From contig CM041465.1 of the NCBI GenBank assembly GCA_023213395.1, positions 186,689,741 to 186,753,740 on the forward strand: a DNA stretch of 64,000 nt. The letters run 5' to 3'. This document shows positions 13,511-23,624 of this stretch, one piece after another. This DNA comes from Cycas panzhihuaensis (Eukaryota > Cycadophyta). The notes under the pieces are model-generated. The model was not told the origin of the DNA and did no database searches. It saw only the letters and a program-made list of their open reading frames with translations. The position numbers were made by a program, and so were the translations under genes. How positions within the stretch are numbered: position 1 is the stretch's first letter; every line of letters begins with the position of its first letter.

Positions 13511-15383
13511 TATAACATCATAGTCCTAGAGGTACATGTTTAATCAATTACAAAACCTAATTATTTAATAGAAATAGGTTTCTATCCCCTAATTATTTAA
13601 AGATCCTAGTTGTGGTGTTGTTGGTGTGTTTGTATGTTATATGGCATATATACTTTTAATTTTAGAATATATATTTGGCCTACTCTAGAGAGGAGCACTA
13701 CATCATTTTGGTATTAAAACCACAAGAGAATCAAATAGAGCCATGGAGCTTAGAAGTTGAAATAGAGTTATGGAGTGAAGGAAATAAGAGAAATTAGGAG
13801 TTAAGAAGATAAAGATAGATCCATGGATCTTATAAGACAAGATAAGATCAAGTCACTACTCAACATAACTAAGGGGCAAGGACCTAAGGTATAGTTAAAT
13901 AAAACATTGAAGTGTATAATTAAGATAATGAAGAGAGAAAGCATCAAAGGAAGAAAACTCCTCTTAATGCTCATTAGGAATGTATTGAAAGGATGCAAGC
14001 ATTGAATGATGTAGAGTTTGATAATAGACTAAATAATATGGATAGTTGATTGAAGGTAACAAAATGATAGTTTATGTTGAGGAATCTATGAGAATATGAT
14101 AAGATAAAGTTTATTACAAGGAATTTTAATACAAAAACTATAACATGGTGAAAATATCTATAAGAGAGGAGAAAGAATAAGGATAGGTAAAGGATCTCTA
14201 AGTGGAAAGGATGAAGAACAAGGTTGAGAATAAGTCCATGCCTAACAATGGTAAAGATGAGGATGAAGATGTGTGTGTAGAGAGAGACACATAGAAGAAG
14301 GATATCACAGAGGGTGACATTCTACCAAAGACAACTATAAAGCATTTAATAATACAACCTTCTACACCTTTAAGGAGAGAAGTAAAGGATGTAGTGAATC
14401 ATAATAGTTACATGACAAAGGGGGTGGATAACCCTTTAATGTTTATGGAGAAAGCACATATAGGATTAGAGATGTTGAACCACTCTAAGGAGTGTGTGAT
14501 TGATAGGATCCTTATAAAAGAGGAATCAAAACATTAGAAGGGCATTATAAAGGATGTTAAGAAGAAGGATGTAGAGTATAAAGTGAAGAGCTTATAAGTA
14601 GAGGCAAGGCAATTGCATATTAATGCAACATAAAAGTTGGATGAAGGTAGAGAGGAGGTTGTTAAGGAGTGCACACTAGAGTTATGCCATGGTAATAAGG
14701 AGGAAAGTTTTAAGGAGAATTTAGAGGAGAATGTCTATGTAAAGAAAACACCAATGAAATCAAATGTATAAATCTATTATGTCAATGCTTATTTTATAAA
14801 GGATGAGCATCTGTATGAGAAGAAGGATGATGAAATAGCAATGTGTGAGTTTATTGGGGATAAGAAAGAAGAAGAATAAGTTGATAGAAAGTAAGAAGTA
14901 GAAAAAAAAGAAGGATATAAAAAATATGATTAAAGAGCAACAAAAAATGATAAACAAGAAATAAAATATAAAGAAGTGGATGAAGGAAGAGAATATAAAG
15001 GCAAAGACCGTAAGCAAGTTGAAGAGGATTAGAGCATGGAGAACAATGCAATCATGGTGGTTTTGAGTGTATGTTTAGAATATGGTGAGATGAAGAACCT
15101 TGTTGAAGAAAGTCTTATAGTGATTAAGAAGGAGAAGATGGCTTGGAGGAAGAAGAAGATAAATCAACTGATGAATTGGAAGACCAAAATAGCCATAGAA
15201 AAATTATGGATGATGATGAGTTGAATCTTGCAAAGTTTAAGGCATTAGAACATATGAAAAGGATGGAAGAAGAGAAGGAGGAGACAAGATACAAGAAAGA
15301 GGAAGGAGAAGACAAAAGAAGAGTCGTAGAATTCATGAGTATTATATAACTACTTGTTATCAACAAACTAAACTATTAAATCG
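13511..15383. other. AT-rich stretch with a Glu/Lys-rich open region
   Basis: No gene recognised. Between about 14200 and 15350 the plus strand is purine-rich. Its frames encode runs of Glu, Lys and Asp, the longest being a 68-residue ORF at 15143-15349 (starting MEEEEDKSTDELEDQ). The frames change repeatedly and match no family I know. It could be a decayed charged linker or accessory ORF of an older element ending at the LTR near 15384. Confidence 0.4.
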
Positions 15384-15743
15384 TGTGTCCAAGGAAATTA
15401 ATGGTTAGTGCTAGTTATTAACTCTTGTGTGTAAGTTGCTTATTCCTGCCAATGGAATTGGATGTCACTTGTCCTACTAATGGTATTCTATACAAGAGGC
15501 CTTAGTTATGTATTTAAGGCCTACTAAATATAAAGAGGAACTATTAAGTATTAAGAACTTATATAAGAATGTATTATGATGCATCTTTGGAAATCATTCG
15601 ATGTCCCTTTTGCATTTATTTATGTAATATGTCTTCTTTGATAACAAAAGTGATTTAATTTGATTCCATAATCTTCTATTATTATGCCCTTTGAGCTTGC
15701 AAGTTAAGTGATTATGGAAGAATACTAAGATAGAATCATCCCA
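15384..15743 (+). repeat. Probable 5' LTR of gypsy element G
   Basis: The block ends CCCA two bases before a primer-site motif at 15746, and a TG start near 15384 gives about 360 bp. Internally it contains tatttaaggcc (about 15511), a plausible LTR TATA region. The left edge is uncertain by several bases because no partner LTR is visible. Confidence 0.42.
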
Positions 15744-15745
15744 AG

Positions 15746-15757
15746 TGGTATTAAAGC
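15746..15757 (+). promoter_or_regulatory. iMet tRNA primer binding site, degenerate
   Basis: The site reads tggtattaaagc, differing from the iMet-complementary tggtatcagagc at two positions (C to T and G to A). It follows the predicted LTR end after the spacer ag. It fits the start of a plus-strand element whose gag and pol remains follow at 17200-20480. Confidence 0.55.
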
Positions 15758-16628
15758 TTAGTTTATAAGCAAAATCTAAGGATAGAGAAAAAGGAGCCAA
15801 ATTTTAAGGGAAAAAAAATCCTATAGTGAAATATTGTAACCTTTTCTTAGTTAATTTCTATTTACTTTATGTTTGTATACTCTCAACATTAACTTGACAT
15901 CATGCATAGAATTTTTATAACAATTATCAATCCTTGTTTATAACCTTTTATTTTCCACTATTCTAATATCTTATAGAGGTCTAGGTATGGATCCTATTCT
16001 GGAGGTCTTAAAACATCCACTGGAAGTTTTCACTTTTTACTAAGCATACTCAAATATATATTAACACATGAAGTAAGATAGTTACCTACTAATGCTTAGG
16101 CCCTAGATAATGCTTACATATGGAAATGAGCCTCCACATGCTCTCGAATATATAAGAGGACCCTTTTAGACTCCCTTTCCTTAATCTAGAATAGGAAACC
16201 TATTAGTTATCTATAAATCTGTAGTATACTAGTTAGTAATTAGTGGTAGGAAGCTACCTTCCTAAACACCTCAACTATGTTATCATGACTCTGGGTATGT
16301 TGATCCTCCATAGTTAGTACCCTAAGATATTAGTCTAAGCATCAATAATAACTAAGAAGTTTATTAAAGGGCCTATAAACTAGGTAAGCCCTATGTCAGA
16401 AGACTTCTCAAAAAGTTTATTACCCAAATATTATTGTACATTAGCACTAACTAATAAAAAATAATAATAATCACCTATAGAATATAAGGTATAAACAAAG
16501 TTATTATAGTCAAATATCATAGAGTATAATAATAATAATAACCATAATAAACTTATTCAAACTCCTTCTATAAACTCCTTATCTAAACCTTCAGTTATAA
16601 ATTCTAAAGTTCTTCATCATCACATAAG

Positions 16629-16654
16629 GAGAGAGAGAGAGAGAGAGAGAGAGA
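16629..16654. repeat. (GA)n microsatellite
   Basis: About 13 GA units within the leader of gypsy G. Short and otherwise unremarkable. Confidence 0.95.
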
Positions 16655-17194
16655 TCTATAGGCTTATATCTCTGTAGGGTCACTTTTTCATAGATTAATA
16701 TTTTAGACTTGAAACCTATATTAGAAGTTTAGGTACTAAAGAGTCCACAAGTCAAAATTTACCCTTACCTTTTATAAATCTTATTTTAACAAGTGTGTTG
16801 TGCTAATCATTTTCTACTAGGTTAATTTCAATCTAAAATTTTGGGAGAAAATGGCATACAAGCATCCCATAGTCCCCATAACCTAATTTTCACACTCAAA
16901 GCTCACCTACATCATTTTGATGAGCTTTTTACACTCATCTTAGTACACTAAGTAAAATTATTATAATTTTTTGGGAGTTAATAAGCTATAAACACCCCCT
17001 CTCTCTACATTACTTCATGGTTCCCTAGTCCAATTTTGTCTATCTCTCCCCTAATTTATTAATCCTATTCTATCTCTCTAATTCCTTTTTTATTAACAAT
17101 CCCTTCCCGGAATCCCTTTCTTTTCCAACAACTTATAACTATCCATACAATAGCTCTAAATCAAGTAAATTAAATCTCTACATTAGACACCTAA

Positions 17195-17900
17195 TTCACT
17201 GCCATGACTAATAATATTAATAATTTAAAGGATGACTACAAGAATAACTTTGTAAAGTTGTCCATTTAGTTAATGAATGAAATTACAAAGTTGACTACTT
17301 AAATGTCCAACATGGCATCCACTTCTAACTCAATAGGCACTTAAAGTTTAACTAGCAAATCTCTCCCACCTCTACTCCCACCACAATAACAACTATTTCA
17401 TCATAAAATTACTATACTAATATTTGATCCTAATATCAATAGGGAAACCACAAGAATCTAGGTGAGAACTTGGAATCATACTTCTCTTTAAATCTTATAT
17501 CCTTTAGTGAGCAACTAACTTTTATCTTAATTCATCTAGACAATAAGGCACATCATTGGTCTTGTTGATGGCTGCATGAAAATCTAGCAATTTAAACCTA
17601 GGTATTGTTCTACTAGAACTTCTTTAAACAATATAAAGAAATATGGAACCAACCATTCTTCAATCAACTCACTCATTTGAAATAGAAAACATAAGTAAAT
17701 ACATACATTGAAGAATTCTAAGCATTATAAATTTGAGTTTCTCAACCACTTAATCACAATAGACTTATTACCTTGTTTGTGTCTAGGCTTAAGGAGTACA
17801 TCTAAATATGCCTAAAGGTAGCCACTCTATTAAACTTAAGAGAAGTTATATATATGGAAAAGGGCAATCAATGTTAAGTTTGTAATAGAACATTCAATTA
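17195..17900 (+). pseudogene. Gag of gypsy element G (broken)
   Basis: A start at 17201 opens MTNNINNLKDD. Across frames around 17530-17870 the sequence gives KAHHWSCWWLHENLA, the F..FF..YKEIWNQPFFNQLTHLK block, and then LNHNRLITLFVSRLKEYI. This resembles the plant gypsy gag domain, in which a tryptophan-containing loop precedes helices ending in V..F..RL. Frames and stops alternate, so no Gag is made. It would have formed the virus-like particle. Confidence 0.55.
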
Positions 17901-18289
17901 CTTTCTAGTATGATCCCATATGGTATTAGAATCCTTGACTCATAAACTAGTAGCATAAATGTATCAAATTAGATGAAACATAATGATCAATAGACCCCTG
18001 GAAAACCTAATACATATACCAACAATAGAAGTAAATAGTCATATGAAAGATAGCCTATATTTCAAATACTTAGATAAATGGACCTCTAGTCATGAAAAAG
18101 TATACAAAGCCAAATAGATGGTTTTCACTATTAACCCTTTATTAGAAGAAGATTTTGATGCAAAGAACAAGCCCAGTGATAAACCTCCCCAAGAACCCTC
18201 CCTAGACCTCCAACTAAAAGTTTCCTTATTAGCCATCTCTTCCACATATTGTACTAGACAACTTCAAGTAAAAAGCACACTCTAAAAGG

Positions 18290-20480
18290 CTCATACCACG
18301 ATCCTAATCAATGGTGGCACATCACTAAACTTCATTGGCATGCCCTTGGATTAATAACTCAATCTATATATCATTCCTAGAACTAGATCCACACATTCTT
18401 TTACAAGTTATCATACTTTACATTGTATTGACATAATCAAAATCTTGTATATTTAGATTACCACCTACCATTTAGTCTCAGATTTCTATACTTTATCTAT
18501 AGGAGGGTTAGACATTATCCTTAGGGTCCAATGGCTCTAAACACTTGGTATATATAGCATAAATAATTCACCTATTAATCCTCTTATATTATTTAAATAT
18601 AATATGAGCTAAACATGCAAGATTTATGGTATCTGATCTCCTCATAATAAGACCATCTCCCCAAACCAAATATGTAAATACTTGAATAGTAGTGTTAGTT
18701 GTATAGTCTACATCAACAACATTTAAGCCCATGATAATATCTACCTAAATATTCAAAGCCTTCTCATTGAATACTAATCTATATTTACCTCTCTTCTTGC
18801 CAACCCTCCCTCAAATTGTGGCTTTTACCACTCAATTGAACTTAAATTCCCTCATGATCCTATACTTCTAAAATAATAAAATTAAGAAAATCACTAATGA
18901 CCTAATCAACATTAGTATCATTTAACCTAATAAAAACCCTTCTGTTGTTCTTATTGTCCTTATCTACAAAAATAATGGTTCCTTTATAATATATGTCAAT
19001 TACCATGAAGACTATTATGAACTTAATAAGATCACAATAAAAAAATAAATTCTAACCCTAAGAATTAATGACATGCTACATGAAATCCATGGTGCTACTA
19101 TATTCTCTAAATTAGAACTTCAATTAGGCCATTACCAAATTTCTATTACACTTAAGAATCATCATAAGACCACCTTCCAGATGTATCATGGCTACTTTAA
19201 ATTTCAAGTCATGCCAGTTATGATCTATAATGTCTCAACCATATTTTAGGCCTTAATGAATAAATTTTTTTCCCCCTACCTTCAAAAAATTATCATTGTT
19301 TTCTTAATAACATATATATTTATTGTTCTTGCATGCCTCATCACCTCTAACATTTAGAAGATGTCCTCACGTTTCTCACCTAACATCAACTCTATGCTAA
19401 GTTATCTAAATGTGAATTTGGTAAATCTAAGCTATAATACTTAGGCCATATTAATTACTTTAGAAGGCACCTATATTGACCTTGATAAAATCTTAATTAT
19501 TACTACTTGGCCTACACCTAAAACTCTCACTTAATTATATACTTTCCTAGGGCTCACAAGATTCTACCAATGATTTGCTAGGAATTATGCTTCTCTTATA
19601 GCCTTGTTAATTAATCTACTCCATCGGGACTCATTTTAATGGTCACAAGCTCTAAATGATTCCTTCAAGCATCTTAAATTGATAATGAAATCCACCCTAG
19701 TACTTACTACCCTTGACTTATTCTAACCTTTCTAACTAGAATGCAACACTTCTAGATTTAGCCCTAATATTGTACTCATATAAAACTTTCATATAATAGT
19801 ATTTGAAAGTTATAAGTATAGAAAACATGAAGTCCAATTATCAACATATCAAAAGGGAATAAAAGTTATTCTACATGTTTTAGATAGTGTCAATATTTCC
19901 TATGTTCTAAATTCACTATTTTAATAGACCATCATAGTTTGTGTTGCCTTCTTAACCAACTAATATTATCTGAAGAGTGAGCTAAGTGGATTAATCATAT
20001 TAAGATGTTTGATTTCACTATTATCTATAAGAAAGGAAAGGATAATGTTGTCGTTAATGCCCTCTCTTGTCCCCCCCCCCCCCCCCCCCCAAACCAAAAA
20101 AAAAAACTAGCCATTCATGTAATCTCTAAGTACTAAACAAAATGGTTAATAGAATTTATAATTAAAAACCAATATCAACTTGATTTTTCCCAATGGACCA
20201 CTAAAGTACATGCTCAAAAGGATTGGTCTATGTATAATAGTCATCCCTTATAAAAAAAAAATCATTTTTATCCATCTTACATCTTCTTTCATTCCCTACA
20301 TTTTATCTGAGTATCACTCTACTCCCTTAAAAGGTCACTTTGGATTTGGTAAAACATATCATCACATTGAGTCTACCTTTTATTGTCCATATATTAATGG
20401 TGTAATCTTGTATCTTAATATAATATTAAATAAAATAATCAAAAGACATAGCACAAACATCATAGAAAATACCTTCATTA
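18290..20480 (+). pseudogene. Pol of gypsy element G: protease, RT, RNase H, integrase start
   Basis: Protease: about 18307-18350 reads INGGTSLNFIGMPLD, with Asn in place of the catalytic Asp. Reverse transcriptase: 18970-19320 contains NDMLHEIHGATIFSKLEL, GHYQISI, KTTFQMYHGYFKFQVMP and ALMNKFFSPYL. The catalytic VFFDD box reads VFLIT. RNase H ends at about 20030-20068 with YKKGKDNVVVNALSC, the usual end of the gypsy RNase H (consensus N-V-V-A-D-A-L-S-R). Integrase: 20306-20400 reads YHSTPLKGHFGFGKTYHHIES and FYCPYI, the zinc-binding start of integrase. Sequence similar to gypsy integrase ends near 20420, at the boundary with copia E. Confidence 0.75.
20071..20090. repeat. Homopolymer of 20 cytosines
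   Basis: Exactly 20 C in the given sequence, directly after the ALSC codons at the end of RNase H of element G, followed by an A-rich run. Such length is unusual in this AT-rich setting and its count may be unreliable. Confidence 0.95.
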
Positions 20481-20714
20481 TATTAAGAGAACAAGATAAT
20501 AATACAAAATGATCTCACACAAAGTGACTTATAAGTGATAAAGAGATGATGTCCTTATATAGTATAAGATAATGTTTATAAGGGACTACTATTTTTAGAT
20601 TATCTGGACAATGATTGAATGTACTACCAAATCAAATGCATATTACTTGATCAATTATGTATTATTCTAATACCCTCCTATAATGCACATTTCCAATACA
20701 TCAATATTTCAACA
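20465..20714 (-). repeat. 3' LTR of copia element E (approximate)
   Basis: In element sense the LTR starts TGTTGAAATATTGATG (complement of 20714 leftward). It contains a TATA-like ctatataagg (complement of about 20551-20561) and continues to an end near 20465 that I cannot fix precisely. A purine-rich gcaagggagag on the minus strand just upstream (about 20729-20739) fits a polypurine tract, though with an unusual gap of about 14 bases. Confidence 0.45.
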
Positions 20715-20869
20715 TTTTAAATCCAAACTCTCCCTTGCTTTGAATTTATAGCAATGATATATGGAACTTAGAATAAAGAAAACAAAGGAAAAATCTTTAA
20801 CAAATATCCCTCTCTTAATGTTTCATCCTTTCTTTTGGACTCCTAACAAACTTCAAAGATACTAGAACT

Positions 20870-22778
20870 TGTCTTTTGGTAATGACTTGGTGAAGTTATT
20901 CACCTATTGAAGTATACTATTGTAGTATTGAAAGTTAATTTTTTTAGCTTGAACCTTCTCCCAGATGAAATGATGATTAACTTTGATGTATTTTATTCTT
21001 GCATGAAAGATAGGATTTTCTATCAATTTAATAACACTCTAGTTGTTACAAAATATTGTAGTTGATTTAGAGGGCCTTATGTTAAATCCTTAAGTAGCTA
21101 CTTTAGCCATATTGTTTCATAAATATCACTTACCACTACTTTATATTCTACTTCCGTTGACGATAGGGCAACTATTAGCTATCTTGTACTAATCTAATAT
21201 AATATTGTTGATCCCTAGGTGAAGCAATATCTAAATATAGACTTTCTTTCTTATTGATCTCTAGCCCAATTTAAACCATTATATCCTTTCAATCTAAAAT
21301 TAGTAGATTTAATATAATTTAATCATGGATCTAAAGTACCTTTAATGTGTCTTAAAATTATTTTAGTTATATTCTAATGGACAACCTTTGGATCATGCAT
21401 GTATCTAGAAACTATTCTAACAAAATATGATATATTTGTTCTAGTTGATATTAGATAGATAAGACTTCCAATAAGTTGCTAGTATAGTATTTTATTTACC
21501 TTATAACTTTTTTTTTCCACTATTAGAACACATCCTTCTTTGATTGGTGTGGTATAAGCATTATAATATTCCATATTAAACCTCTTTAGTAGATTCTTAG
21601 GATATTTTAATTAAGATATAAAAATAGAATTATTTTTCTTACTTACTTCAATGCTAAGATAATAATGTAAGAGACCCATATATTTCATTTTAAACTCATT
21701 TCTCATTTGAATTTTTACCTAGTCAATTGATCATGCATCATTGCTTGTAAAAATTATATCATCTACATATACAATAATTATGGTGATTAAACCATTTTCT
21801 CAAATTTTTGTACATAAGCTTAAATCGGTTTACACCTATTGAGACCATTCTATCTGAGATAATGATCTAATTTTGCATACCATATTTGAGGTGGTTGTTT
21901 TAGTCCATATAATGCCTTTTTTAGTTTGTATATTAGATGTTCTTCACCTTTCTTTATATACCCAAGAGGTCATTCCATATATACTTCTTTATCCAAGTCT
22001 CCATTTAAGAAGGCACTTTTCATATCTAATTGAATGATCTTCCATCTAAAATATGTTGCCATTACAATAATAATTTTGACTATTATTAATTTTACCATTG
22101 AAGATAATATTTCCTCATAATTAATTCATGTAGTGTGAATATAGCCTTTGGCTACTAACCTTGTATTAAATTTCTTAGCACTTCAATCCAACTTTTTCTT
22201 GACTTTATAAGCCTATTTACAACCTACAACTAGTTTCTCCCTTAGGGGAGGAACAAGTTTCCATGAATTATTTTTATCTATTGCATTTATTTCTATATCC
22301 ATTACTTTTTTCCATTCAAGATTATTAGAAGCTTCATCATAATTCTATGGTTTTATAGTGTGAATCATGGCTTGATGTCTTTGAGATCTTGTTTTCTACT
22401 AAAAAACATATCCTTTTGATTCTTTTATAGTCTTTAGGTGCCATTTTGAGAGCTTATTTTGAATAATCTATCTTGAAGAACTTTTGTTGTCTTCTATAAA
22501 GGTAGATTTTATTAAAGTATTATCTTATCTTAGAGTGTCTTCTTCTTGATTCTTGTTTTCTTGGCCACTTTTGTTAAGTATATCTTATTCTTAAAGTATA
22601 TATTCTTTTACTTATTCCTCAAAATAAATTAGATTTTGAGAGATATGTGGCTGATTTTTTTTTTTATGTTTCTTCAAATGTAATATTTCTAATAATATAA
22701 ATTTTATTATTTTTTATATATATACACTTGTAGGCCTTGGGATTTTTACTATACCCCATTAAAATACATTTAATGTTT
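20870..22778 (-). pseudogene. Pol of copia element E: integrase end, RT, RNase H
   Basis: Read leftward: the integrase end at about 22670-22778 gives KCILMGYSKNPKAYKC. Reverse transcriptase follows with IIQLDMKSAFLNGDLDKEVYME, IKKGEEHLIYKLKKALYGLKQ and, at 21753-21772, IVYVDDIIF with an intact YVDD catalytic box. RNase H at 21250-20900 gives ALSSTEVEYKVV. The end around 20880 reads NNFTKSLPK, equivalent to DIFTKPL. Stops break the frame in many places, mostly where Gln or Trp is expected. Confidence 0.75.
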
Positions 22779-23076
22779 TGAAAAGAGTGGATCTATCTTT
22801 CATCTCTATGAACTAACCATAAAGGCAAACATGGGAGAAAGAGAGACTTAAGAGAAAGAGAGTAGCTCTCACAAAATGGGGAGGTAAGAATGAGCCTCCT
22901 CCATTAAGCTTTTGCTTTTACATTGAGAGAGGAAGCATTAGAATTAGGTAAAATGAAATTATACATAATATACATGAAAGTGCATTTCACTTAAGTGATC
23001 TAATTTAAAGTTCACTTAATACCTATTTTAGAAATAATCAACTAATATAATGACCTTGTGACATTAACTCATTTCA
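22779..23076 (-). repeat. 3' LTR of copia element A
   Basis: 298 bases with TG/CA ends (TGAAAAGAGTGG to CATTTCA on the plus strand), clearly homologous to the LTRs at 50812, 55573 and 56711. The base run before it is tgttt; the matching duplication would be beyond the window. It interrupts the integrase end of copia E. Confidence 0.88.
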
Positions 23077-23092
23077 ATCTCTCCCTTAATAG
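23077..23092 (-). promoter_or_regulatory. Polypurine tract of copia A
   Basis: The minus strand reads attaagggagagat immediately before the 3' LTR. The same purine tract precedes the LTRs of B (51110) and C (63986). It would prime plus-strand DNA synthesis. Confidence 0.75.
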
Positions 23093-23520
23093 TAGAATGT
23101 CATTTCATCCTATTTTATTCTCTCCTATGAGGTCTTCATTTGAGCCTCTTACAAAGTAAACTATTATGACACTTTTATAGGAAATCCTCATGGGAAAGAA
23201 AACCCATAGATTTTATAATCTACTAACCTGACTCAGGCATCTCTTTAAATGAAGCCAGATAGCTAATCAGTGTAATGAATTTTATAATTGAAATCTATTG
23301 AGTCTCCATATACCATTTGGTCATCCCCCATGCCTTTTCAGGTTTTTACAGGGTTCTGATTTTCTAAAATGATTTAACCCTTATCCTTTCACACCTAGAA
23401 GGGGTTTTTACAAATGGGATAGAGCTTATACTTACTCTTGTCATTTTGCACCCATAAGGGGTTTTCATGAATGAGATAGAGTATGATGGTCATATTTTCA
23501 TCTCTTTCAATCAGTTGAAG
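23093..23520 (-). other. 3' noncoding region of copia A with internal duplication
   Basis: No coding capacity recognised. Two related copies of a phrase containing gggtttt, an A/T spacer and atgggatag or atgagatag lie at about 23396-23425 and 23453-23482. The same duplicated module is present in element C at 63582-63692, so it is a family feature. Confidence 0.6.
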
Positions 23521-23624
23521 ATAGAGGCCCTAAGGCTGAGTTGCCTTGAAAACTGTTCAAATGTCATCCTCTTTAGTGTTTTAGTGAAAATATTAGCCAC
23601 TTGATCTACTATGGGGTAGTACTT
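23521..23624 (-). pseudogene. RNase H C-terminal fragment of copia A
   Basis: The minus strand reads through D-Q-V-A-N-I-F-T-K, equivalent to the family phrase IDQVADIFTKPL seen in element C at about 63460. It is cut off at 23624 by the LTR of gypsy D. The rest of the domain resumes at 48208, where the homologous codons continue. Confidence 0.8.

Larger units (their letters stand above)
15384..20480 (+). mobile_element. Ty3/gypsy element G, decayed and interrupted
   Basis: LTR, primer site, about 1.4 kb of leader (15758-17200, no gene seen), gag, protease, reverse transcriptase, RNase H and the start of integrase occur in gypsy order on the plus strand. Integrase stops near 20420-20480, where a minus-strand copia element begins. 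The rest of G is presumably beyond the window, to the right of the nested insertions. Stops occur throughout. Confidence 0.7.
20465..22778 (-). mobile_element. Ty1/copia element E (3' half)
   Basis: A minus-strand copia element sits inside the integrase of gypsy G. From left to right the plus strand shows its 3' LTR, polypurine tract (20729-20739 on the complement), RNase H, reverse transcriptase and the end of integrase. At 22779 it is cut by the LTR of copia A. The 5' half is not in the window and should lie to the right of A. Confidence 0.7.
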
